A DNA stretch of 64,000 bases from Delphinus delphis (lineage: Eukaryota; Chordata; Mammalia; Artiodactyla; Delphinidae). Location of the stretch: assembly GCF_949987515.2 (NCBI RefSeq), contig NC_082698.1, positions 32,392,070 to 32,456,069 on the forward strand, given 5' to 3'. The notes under the pieces are model-generated. The model searched no databases, was not told where the DNA came from, and saw only the letters and a program-made list of their open reading frames with translations. The translations under genes were made by a program, and so were the position numbers. Position 1 is the first letter of the stretch. Each line of letters starts with the position of its first letter. This document shows, in pieces, positions 23,801 through 35,800 of this stretch.

Positions 23801-26800
23801 TTGAGGCAGAGCAGTCCTGAGTTCTTTATGGCCATGTTACACATGCCTCAGTCCTTGTTACCCTATTAAGTACATATTATTCCCTTTTACAGAGAGGAAA
23901 CTAATGCTTTCCCATTGTCACAAGTAGTGGATCTGAAATTTAAACTTAGATACTTCTAAGTCAAAAGTCCATGCTATGTTGTGACAGTTTTGGGGAAAGT
24001 AAAATAGCATGATGTCACCCTTGGCTCTGTGGAATATTCTTCAAAGAAAAATCTGCTGTAACTTTCACCTTGTTTTGCCTCTAAAGGGAAAACTAAGTGT
24101 AGCCATAGTTTGGGTCTTTATGGTTGGCCATACAATTCATTTATTCATTTACTGTACAAATGCCTGGTCTAGATGCTAATATCTATATGCCTATTAAAGG
24201 TTTGGTTAGTGGTTTATTTTTCTGTGCTTTTAAAATGATAGGTCTCTAGGTTCTTTTTTAAATATATTAAAACTAAATTTTTTTTTCTTGTAGTGAGCCT
24301 GTTCACGCCAGGAAGCGGAAGCATGAGCATGTTATAGATAAATATGAAAAAATACCAAGAACTCTGCAAACTGCACCAGAGAAGGAACTGATTCACTTAC
24401 TTCCTATTAAAGATAAAAGTGGTATAATCCCACAGACGAGAGAGAAACCAGGTGATCAGCCCATGTATTAGTTAAAATTTTAGTTCCTTACTAATAATCA
24501 CGTTCAAAATTTTTTCATTCAATATTTATTTTAACTTTTACCCATATTTACAAAAGGGGATAGCTACAGTTAGTCATAGAGCAAACTTGATGATTTTGGC
24601 TGGAAATACAGATGGTTATCTCAGGTGCCCATTGTACTATGAGTACAGCTGAAGCCACAAGGTTAAGGTGATTCTTTTCAGAGTATTTCATTCTGTTGTT
24701 TCTAAAATTAGAGCATATTAGTCATCCTTTTTTAGCCTTTTTTTCCTTACATGTATTTTTTGTGAAATAAAACGCACACAAAAGTCTAGAAATCAAAGAT
24801 GTGAAGGTAGGTGGTTTATCACCAAAAGCATACCCATAAAACTACCATCTGGGCAAGAAGGAAGTACTGCCAGCACCCAGAAACTTCCCTATACTCCCCT
24901 AAATCACTAATTGCTCCCTCTTGACAAAAGTAACTATTTTCCTGAGTTTTATGGTAATCACGTCCCTGGTTTTCCTTGTGGTTTTACCACTTATGTATAT
25001 TATCACACTTTTAATATGCATATTTTCCATATAGTTATTGACAGTAACCAAGATGAAGAGGATCAAGAAGAGATGGAACCTGAAGAAGGTAATGGGATGC
25101 ATCTTTCTAGTTACTAAATTGTTAATTGAGAATTACATTTTTTTACTTAATAGTGAATTAATTTTACATAAAATCTGGAATGTGCATTTTGGAGTACTGG
25201 TCATTTCAAGCTCATTTCGAACATTTTCCCACATTTTGAAAGTCTTACTTTGTGTAACTTGAGTCTTTTTAAAAAAAAAAAAATTACTTTTTATTTAATT
25301 TTGGCTGTGTTGGGTCTTTGTTGCTGCACACGGGTTTTCTCTAGTTGTGGCGAGTGGGGGCTACTCTTCGTTGTGGTGCGTGGGCTTCTCATTACAGTGG
25401 CTTCTCATTGTGGAGCATGGGCTCTAGGCGCACAGGCTTCAGTAGTTGTGGCATGTGGGCTCAGTAGTTGTGGCTCATGGGCTCTAGAGTGCAGACTCAG
25501 TAGCTGTGGTGCACGGCCTTAGTTGCTCCGCAGCATGTGGGATCTTCCCAGACCAGGGCTCGAACACGTGTCCCCTGCATTGGCAGGTGGATTCTCAACC
25601 ACTGCACCACCAGGGAAGCCCTGTAATTTGATTTTTTGTTGCTTTTATTATGGAAAATTTTATTCAGTTATGTTTGTGATGTCTAGGTATGCATGAAGAA
25701 TCTTATAAATTGTTACTGTTTTGAATTCTTTTTAATTGTAAAGAAGGACCTACCTACAAATAACTGTTCACTTTTTAGCTTAAATTGTAAAAACGATTCT
25801 GTGGTACAAAATTATTTTGGTTCTTTCTTAGACCAATTATACTTTATGTATGTCTGCTTTACATAACTAAATGTGGGTTCTAAGAGCTAGAACAGTTCTA
25901 ATCAAAGTTAAACTGAAAGAATGTATTTTATTTATTTTTTAAAATAAATTTATTTATTTAATTTATATATTTTTGGCTGCGTTGGGTCTTCATTGCTGCA
26001 TGTGGGCTTTCTCTAGTTGCGGCGAGCGGGGGCTACTCCTCATTGCGGTGCACCGGCTTCTCACTGCGGTGGTTTCTCTTGTTGCGGAGCACGGGCTCTA
26101 GGCATGCGGGCTTCAGTAGTTGTGGCTCTCAGGCTCTAGAGCACAGGCTCAGTAGTTGTGGCACACAGACTTAGTTGCTCCGCAGCATGTGGGATCTTCC
26201 TGGACCAGGCCTCGAACCCATGTTCTTTGCATTGGCAGGCAGATTCTTAACCACTGCGCCACCAGGGAAGCCCTGAACGTATTTTATTGTTTGAAACTAT
26301 ATTGGTTTGGAATTTGTGATAGAACAAGCTGGTTAAATTTTACTTTCTCTTAGCAAACCATATTAGTGTAAATGAGATTACAGGACAACTGTTAACTGTT
26401 TTTAGGCATCCTTCATCAGCTCATTACAGATTATGCTTGTGTGTTTATTAACTCTAATTCCCTGTGAATTTCTTAAGGTGGATGTATTTTTGTGTAGCTC
26501 AAAGGACTATAGAGTTGAAAACAAAGGAGCATGTACTTTTAAAAAAACTAAATGAGATTGCTCTTTCCCTTAATTAGTATGAATTATTGTGGGTTTATTA
26601 GCACAGTAGTTAAAAATGTGAACTCTTAAGTCAGACTGCCTGGGTTTGAATCCCATTTCTGCCAGGGATATGAGCTTAGGCAAGTTACTTTCTCTTTGCC
26701 TCAGTGTATCTACAGAATTGGGTTAATGATAGTACTTGCCTCATGTGATTGTGGAGAGGGTGATATGTAGTAATCTTGGCCCATGGCAAGTGCTTGATAA

Positions 26801-29800
26801 AAGTTAGCTATCATGATTATTTGTTTTTTATAAATTTATTTATTTTATTTATTATTTTTGGCTGTGTTGGGTCTTCGTTGCTGTGCACGGGCTTTCTCTA
26901 GTTGCATGGAGTGGGACCTACTCTTCGTTGTGGTGCATGGGCTTATTGTGGTGGCTTGTCTTGTTGCGGAGCACAGGCTCTAGGCACGCGGGCTCAGTAG
27001 TTGCATCACGTGGGCTCAGTAGTTGTGGCTCGTGGGCTCTAGAGCACAGGCTCAGTAGTTGTGGTGCATGGACTTATTGCTCTGCAGCACGTGGGATCTT
27101 CCCAGATCAGGGCTCGAACCCGTGTCCCCGGCATTGGCAGGCGGGTTCTTAACCGCAGCACCACCAGGGAAGTCCCGATTATTTGTTACTACAAGAAAAT
27201 TATTTTATTAATTAAGGTTCTTGGATACTTGTAAATAAAGACATGTTTAAGAGGGGAAACCTAATCTGTTTCAGAGATCATTGAAGAACCCATTAAAGAG
27301 CTGACGTTAGAAGAACATTTAATTGAGAGGAAGAAGAAACTACAGGAGAAGAAAATGCGTATCGCAGCCTTGGCATCTGCCATATTATCAGATCCAGAAA
27401 GTAATGTAAGTATAATTAATTTCCTTAGGCTCTTCATATTATATGGTGTATCAGTCTAATCTTTTAATATTCTTTTGTTAGCTATATGCACACACAGAAA
27501 GGAAGAGCATTAACAAAATGTAGTAGCTGAGTTAGAATAAGAGTACACAGGACCTTAGCCTACTCCAAATCTGTAGTCTTAGAAGAGTTACTTAAACATT
27601 CTGAGTCTTACTTTCTTCATCTCTAAATGAAGATATTGGACTTAATGTTGTAACTCTAAAAGTGGTTAAGTGTAAAAATTAACAGTACTAGGGAGGAGGA
27701 ACCAACTTGCAAGTTGCTTGACTGATCTGCAGAGTTATTAAGGAAGGTGGTACACAAAAGCCAGTGAGATTAGTTCAGGAATAATTGTAAGTGGAAAAAT
27801 TTTTTTCTTTAAATTTATTTACTTATTTATTTTTGGCTGCATTGGGTCTTCGTTGCTGTGCATGGGCTTTCTCTAGCTGCAGCGAGTGGGGACTACTCTT
27901 CATTGCGGTGTGCAGGCTTCTCATTACGGTGGCTTCTCTTGTGGAGCACGGGCTCTACACGTGCGGGCTTCAGTAGTTGTGGTACGTGGGCTCAGTAGCT
28001 CCGTGGCACGTGGGATCTTCCCAGACCAGGGCTTGAACCCGTGTCCCCTGCATTGGCAGGCGGATTCATAACCACTGCGCCACCAGGGAAGTCCAGAAAA
28101 AGTCTATCTGTTTTAAATAAAGTAGACTGAAGAGTTATAATGAATTATCAGTGAGCCATGGGCATGGGGGTAAAGGTGGTGATAGTTATAACATGTGGGC
28201 TCAAGAAACCTGAGGTTCAGTCTTGGCTCTTTTTTTTTGGCGGTACGCGGGCCTCTCACTGTTGTGGCCTCTCCTGTTGTGGAGCACAGGCTCTGGACCT
28301 GCAGGCTCAGCAGCCATGGCTCACAGGCCTAGCTGCTCCGCGGCATGTGGGATCTTCCCAGACTGGGGCACGAACCTGTGTCCCCTGCATCGGCAGGCAG
28401 ACTCTCAACCACTGCGCCACCAGGGAAGCCCCTTGGCTCTTTTAAGTACTATCTGTTAGACTTTGGGAAAGTTGTTTTACCCAAGCTCATTTTCTTCATC
28501 TCTAAAAAGAGGATGGTACTTTTTTGTTTTTTGGCTGCGCTACGCAGCATGTGGGATCTTAGTTCCCCAACCAGGGATCGAACCTGTGCCCCTGCAGTGC
28601 AAGTGTGGAGTCTTAACCACTGGACTGCCAGGGAAATCCAGATGGTACCTATTTTAAAACTGTTGTGAGGATTAAATGATAAAATATACATGAAGTCATT
28701 TAAGGGGTACTATTCTTTTTAGCTTGGTGTCCCCAGCATCCTACTGTGATGAGTATTTGTTTATTGAATGATAAAATAGATTATTTACATTTATAGAAAA
28801 AAAATTCATATGGGTATGCTTTGCTGTAGTACTTGTCCTTTTCTAATAAAGTGAGGGGAAAGGTCTGGAGCAGAACTGGGGAGGGGAATTTGGAATATTT
28901 CTCACCAGTATGATCTCATATAATCAGTATAAAGCCATAGAGACAAGAGCTATTGATCTCATTTTACAGTTGAAAAATTAAGGCTTACAAATTCAAGTCG
29001 TTTCATATTTTAATAGCTACTAGATTGGAACCCAGGTCTTCTAACTCTGGATCCTCATGCTCATTTCATACAAGTTAGGGTTGCAAATAGGTGGTGGCGT
29101 ATTTGTCCTCTCACCACTATATGGCAAACATTTTTGACCAACCAGCGTATTTTGAAGATAGCAGAGCACTCCAGCAGGCAGTGGTAGTTCATCCAGTCAA
29201 GCACATTTGTTGAAATCAGCTTTTCACTTCTTCATCACATAATACAAATGATCTTTCTATGATCTTGTTGAAACTAAATGTGGATACATTATTTTTAATT
29301 CCTGATTAGTTCATGTATAGGTGAATAATATACTTGATTGATGTATGTAACATTTTAATATATTTCAAAAAGTGTTTTTAGGGAAATATAGGACACACAT
29401 GTTTTAGGAAAACCCAGTGCCATTTGCAGCAACATGGATGGACCTAGAGATTATCAGACTAAGTGAAGTAAGTCAGACAGAGAAAGACAAATATATGATA
29501 TCACTTATGTGTGGAATCTAAAAAAATGATACAAATGACCTTATTTTAAAAATAGAAGTAGACTCAGTCATAGAAAACAAACTTACGGTTACCAAAGGGG
29601 AAAGGGGCAGGGGAGAGATAAATTAGGAATTTGGAATTAACAGGTATAGATTACGGTATATAAAGTAGATAAACAACAAGGACCTGTATAGCACAGGGAA
29701 CTGTGTCAGTATCTTGTAATAACCTATAATGAAAAAGAATCTGAAAAAGAATATATGTTTTTATATATATATAAAACTGAATCACTTTGCTGTACACTTG

Positions 29801-32800
29801 AAACATTGTAAATCAACTATACTTCAATTAAAAAAAGTAGCATCGGGCTTCCCTGGTGGTGCAGTGGTTGAGAGTCCGCCTGCCGATGCAGGGGGCGCGG
29901 GTTTGTGCCCCGGTCCAGGAGGATCCCACATGCCACGGAGCGGCTAGACCTGTGAGCCATGGCCGCTGAGCCTGCGCGTCCGGAGCCTCCACAACGGGAG
30001 AGGCCACAACAGTGAGAGGCCTGCGTATCGCAAAAAAAAAAAAAAAAAAAAGCATCATAAATAGAAAACCTAATAAAAAAAGAATTTCTAAAAAATAAAT
30101 AGATTAATAAATTTATACTTTTTAAATTATATTTTTTCTAACTGCTTATTTAACAAAAATATGATGAACTTATAGCTTTAGTGATATATCTTTTGTAAAT
30201 GTGAGCAGTGTCTGTAGTTGTGTGTGGCTGTACTAGACTGTGAGCCATTGTGTGAATTCCACTTATTGTGCCAGATGTGAGGCTGTTGTCTTTTGTTTAT
30301 AATTGTCTTGCCATTTCTCTAGCCATATAAGGTATTTATTTAACAGATTAAAAAATTGAAAGAATTACGTTCCATGCTGATGGAACAGGATCCTGACGTG
30401 GCTGTTACTGTTCGAAAGCTGGTGATAGTTTCTCTGATGGAGTTATTTAAAGACATTACTCCTTCTTATAAAATACGACCCCTAACAGAGGCAGAAAAAT
30501 CTACCAAGGTAATGCTGGATATAATTTTTTTTTAACATCTTTATTGGAGTATAATTGCTTTACAATGTTGTGTTAGTTTCTGCTGTATAACAGAATGAAT
30601 CAGCTATATGCATACATATATCCCTATATCTCCTCCCTTTTGTGTCTTCCTCCCACCCTCCCTATCCCACCCCTCTAGGTGGTCACAAAGCACTGAGCTG
30701 ACCTCCCTGTACTATGCAGCTGCTTCCCACTACCTATCTATTTTACATTTGGTAGTGTGTATATGTCAATGCTACTCTCTCACTTCATCCCAGCTTACCC
30801 TTCCCCCTCCCTGTGTCCTCAAGTCCATTCTCTACATCTGCGTCTTTATTCCTGTCCTGCCCCTAGGTTCATCAGAACCTTTTTTTTTTAGATTCCATAT
30901 ATTTGTGTTAGCATACGGTATTTGTTTTTCTCTTTCTGATTTACTTCACTCTGTATGACAGACTCTGGGTCCATCCACCTCACTACAAATAACTCAATTT
31001 CGTTTCTTTTTATGGCTGAGTAATATTCCATTGTATATGTGTGCCACATCTTTATCCATTCATCTGTTGATGGACACCTAGGTTGCTTCCATGTCCTGGC
31101 TATTGTAAATAGTAATGCTGGATATAATTACTACACAAAATAAGCTGAAAATTTTGCATAGCTAGAGATGGGAGAAATAGTGGGGACACTCATATTTTGT
31201 GGTAATTTAAAAATGGATTTCAGTATTTTGATTTAAGGAAATAATCTTTTTCGGTCTTTTTAGATCCGCAAAGAAACCCAGAAGTTAAGAGAATTTGAAG
31301 AAGGCCTGGTTAGCCAATATAAATTTTACTTGGAAAATCTGGAGCAAATAGTTAAAGGTATATTAAAAATATCTTAAAAGTATGTAACACACTTAGCTTT
31401 GATCAGGAATGTGAATTCTATATTCTGTCCTGTGTGTTTAGAGTCATGTAGCGTATGGTCAGGAGCAGAGTCTATAGAGTCAGACTTCCTGGGTTCAAAT
31501 TCTGGTTCACCACCTATGTGGTGGGCAAAGGACTTAATCTCTCTGTGCCTCAGTTTTTCCTGTCTATAAAATGGGAATAAGGATAGTACTTTACCTCATA
31601 GGATTGTTGTGAGTGGTGAATTAATTTATAGATATAAAGTAGAATTATAGTGCCTATACTAGGCACTGTGCTTTATCAGCTATCAGTATTAGTATTATTG
31701 TTGCTGCAGTTCTTTACCTAGTAAGTAGTTGTATGTTTCTTGAATTCATGAATGGCTGGAATTTATTCTGCTGGTTTTTTTTGAGGGTTTTTTTTCTACA
31801 TCTTTATTGGAGTATAATTGCTTTACAGTGTTGTGTTAGTTTCTGCTATATAATAAAGTGAATCATCTTTATGCATACATATACCCCCATATCCCCTCCC
31901 TCTTGTGTCTCCCTCCCACCCTCCTTAATCCCACCCCTCTAGATGGTTGCAAAGGACCGAGCTGATCTCCCTGTGCCATGCAGCTGCTTCCCACTAGCTA
32001 TCTATTTTGCATTTGGTAGATGAACTTAAGGGCAGGACAGGAATAAAGACACAGACATAGACAGTGGACTTGAGGACAAGGGGAGGGGGAAGGGTAGGCT
32101 GGGACAAAGCGAGAGAGTTTAGCACTGACACATATATTCTACTGGTTTTTATTTGAAGGGGGTAGTCAGGGGAGAAAGATAATGTGAACTGGTTGTAGTG
32201 AGTGCCTTGAAAATGGGCTTAACATTATCGGGATGATAAACTCTTCTGTCAAACCCTGTTCTCTTTCTCTTCGTTCAGAAGAGGAAGGACATGGGAGGCA
32301 TTCAGGCATGAATGGGGAAGAGATTTCATTGCCAAGGCGAGGTGCTTTCACCTGACTCACTTGGGCTCCTTTACTCAGTGCTGGGTCTAAGGATCACCCA
32401 GCTGCTAGCTCAGCTGCAGCAGAGCTACTTAATCTGTCGGCCCAGTAATGACATGGAGGTGGGATGGGTGGCATGGGCATTGCTTCTGTGCTCTGGCATC
32501 CCGACTGGAACCTACATACTAGTATTTATTTATTTACCTACTTGATCTACCTGTCTGTCTATTAGAATGTCTTCAAGATTCATCGTTGCTGTAGCATGTG
32601 TCAATATTATCTTCCCTTTTTAAGGCTGAATAATATCCCATTGTATGTGTACACTACATTTTGTGTATCCATTCACCCATCCATTATGAAGTCAGTTTTA
32701 AGTAAATAGAAGGTATCATTCTTACTTACGGTGAATACAGTCTGAGGAAAAATCACATATATGAGAAGCAAGTTTAAAACAGGCACTAGGGAATTCCCTG

Positions 32801-35800
32801 GCTGTCCAGTGGTTAGGACTGCATGCTTCCACTGCAGGGGACATGGGTTCTATCCCTGGTTGGGGAACTAAGATCCCGCATGCTGCGTGGCACAGCCAAA
32901 AAACCCAAAATAAATAATAAAATAAAATAAAATGAAGCCAAGGCACTGTCTTCTATATTGTCTTTCACATCTCTGGTTGTGTATGATGTAGGAGGAGGTC
33001 TTGAACCTACTCTAGAAAAAAAATCAGCGTATTTTCATATCCTCACATTCAAGATACTGTGTTACAGTAACAGAATATGTATGTAGAAGTTTCTAGAAAA
33101 GAGGTACTGTGAATCATTAATTATTTTGAAGGAGAAATTAAACTTTTTTGGACCTCCTGGGTAAAGATACCACAGTGAGCATCAGCAAGAAGCCAGGGGA
33201 AATGATGCTTATGGAAAGCCAAGATTCTTGTAATTGTGGTTAGTCAGAGGGTGGATGATGGTAGGCAGATTTTAATGGTAACATCTGTACTTGTGTCTAA
33301 GTGTAGACAAGGATGATGGTAGGCAAATTTAACGGTAACATCTGTACTTGTGTCTAAGTGTAGAGAAGGATCATGGTAGGCAAATTTAACGGTAACATCT
33401 GTACTTGTGTCTGAGTGTAGCCAGCTCATACTTAAGAAGTCACATGGTATGTTGATTTTTCATATTACTGCTTATTACTGTAAAACAAACTAATTGAAAT
33501 TTTAGCCAATGAATAAAGTAACTACAGTTATCTCTTGATTAGACTGGAAGCAAAGGAAGCTGAAGAAAAGTAACGTGGTTTCCTTAAAGGCCTACAAGGG
33601 ACTGGCAGAGGTGGCTGTGAAGAGCCTGTGTGAGCTGCTGGTGGCCCTGCCTCATTTCAACTTTCACAACAACATCATTGTACTGATTGTCCCTCTCATG
33701 AATGACATGTCAAAATTGGTGGGTTGCTTTTGTTGCTGTTGTCCTTAACAGAAAATCATAGACGATGCGATTATTTTTTTTCCTCCCAAAATTCTTTTGG
33801 CGCTATTATTTTTCGCAAAAATTGGGTCCTTTGTTAAATACTGTCTCTTCGAGAAAATTGTTTGAATGTAAGCTTGGTGAAGTGGTTCTGAATAGGAGGT
33901 GGTTTTGCCCTCCTCTTCAGGCTGTGTCTGCACACATTTTGATTGTCATGACTATGGTGATAGAGGATTGTTGCTGCTGGCTTCTGGTGGATAAAGGTCA
34001 GGGAGGCTTCTAAGCATCCTCCAATGCACAGGACAGGGCCCCACAACAACGGATTATCTGGCCCCAAATGTCAGTACTGCTGAGGCTGAGAAACACTGGT
34101 TTAGTGTAACATTTTATTTTTCAGGTATCTGAAATGTGTTGTGAAGCAGTAAAGAAACTCTTTAAACAAGATAAATTAGGCCAAGCATCACTCGGTGTAA
34201 TTAAAGTGATTTCTGGTTTTGTGAAAGGCAGAAATTATGAAGTTAGGCCAGAGGTAAGCCTTTTTTTTCTCACTTTATATTGTGTTTGCTTTTAAATTAC
34301 GAAGTTAATTTTCAGTTGTTATGAGGAATTTATTTTTTATAGATGTGTAAAGTATAAAGTGAAAGTGCTCCCCAGAAGTAACCAGTCATAACAGTTCGGC
34401 GTGTATCCTTCTAGATGTTTTTGTATGCAGATAGAGACATACTTTGTATTTTAAAATTAAAAAAATGGGTTTATACTTTGGAAACTATTCTGGAGCTGTT
34501 TTCATTTAATGTATTGTGGACTAATGTATAGGCCTATCTATCCCATTCTTTTTAACAAGTTTGCTGTAGTATTCCATTATGTGAATAATATATAGTCACT
34601 ACTTGATGGATGGCTGAGTTGTTTCTAGATTTTTGCTGTTACAGTCAGCATGGAAAAGAATGTTTGGGCCACATTGTTTTTTCACACTTGTGTGAGTATT
34701 CTGTGAGTTAAATTTCTAAAGTGTGGATACTGGATCCAACAGTATACACATTTAAATATTTGAGAGCTAATGCCAAATTGTCCTCCAAAAACATTTGATC
34801 ACTTGTGTTCCCGCTAGTGATAGGAGTGTCATTTCCCCACAACCTACCCAGTGTTGAATATTTTTACTCTTTAATCTTTGTTAGTCCGATAGGTAAAAAA
34901 TTACATAAATTAATGTATATTATTTTGTTTACACATTTTTATTAGTGAGGTTTTACTTCCTTTCATACATTTATTAGTCATTTGAATTTTTTGCCTGTTT
35001 GTATTGTTTGCCAGTTTTTCTCCTCAGGTATTTGACTTTCTTAAAGACATGTAATAATTTTTAAAATGTGCATATATTTGAATAAATATGAGCCATGTAC
35101 TGGGCACTGTTCTAGGTCCTGGGGATAAAGTAGTGAACAAAAGAAACAAAAGCTCTGTGTGTTTGTTGAGCTTAAGTTACATAGTAAGGATATTAAGTCT
35201 CTGTTATATAAGTTGCAAATATTTATTTGTTGCTCTGTCCTTTAATTTTGTGTTGTCTTTTTGCTTTATAGAAATTTTGCATTTTAATTACTTATTTTAC
35301 AGAATTGATTTTTTTATATTCAAGAATATCAAGTATCTTGCCATTTTCTTTTATGTTCTTAAGTGAAGTTTTATAGTTTTCTTCATTTGGGTCTTAGATA
35401 TTTTCATTAATTTTTAGTCATATAGTTTTGATTGTTAAGCTGATTTTTTTTTTTTTTTACTGTTTTATTTCCTAATTTTGAAGTCTTCTTCCTTTGCCGT
35501 CAAATTCTTTTCATCCCTTATAGCTGATAACTTTAGTTGAACCGCTAACATTACAAATATTGGGCTTAAGTATTATTCAGAATTTTAGAGTAATCAGGGA
35601 ATAAGGCTTGAACATGAAATTGGCCATAGGGAAACACTTTCATTTTAATGATGCTAGAATATAAACTGCTTTCTTTACTTTCTTGGTATTTATTTATTTG
35701 CTTGGTATATATATATACTTTGTATAGTAATGTGATTTTTTTAAGGTGTACAATGTGATGATTTAATCTATGTATACACTGTGAAATGATTACTGCAATC

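Larger units (their letters stand above)
28185..28740 (+). repeat. MIR split by two SINEs
   Basis: Three MIR pieces (28185-28233, 28432-28519, 28641-28740) join in order: 'cctgaggttcagtcttggctct', 'tgggaaagttgttttacccaagctcattttcttcatct', 'aactgttgtgaggattaaatgat'. NOC3L intron 6. Confidence 0.8.

Noticed and set aside
28158..28668. ORFs reading WDLP/PGPGIEP-type peptides
   Set aside because: Recurrent SINE-encoded frames, not a protein family.
33244..33429. Repetitive 61-codon - strand ORF
   Set aside because: Caused by the three-copy minisatellite with a period near a multiple of three; no start context or homology.
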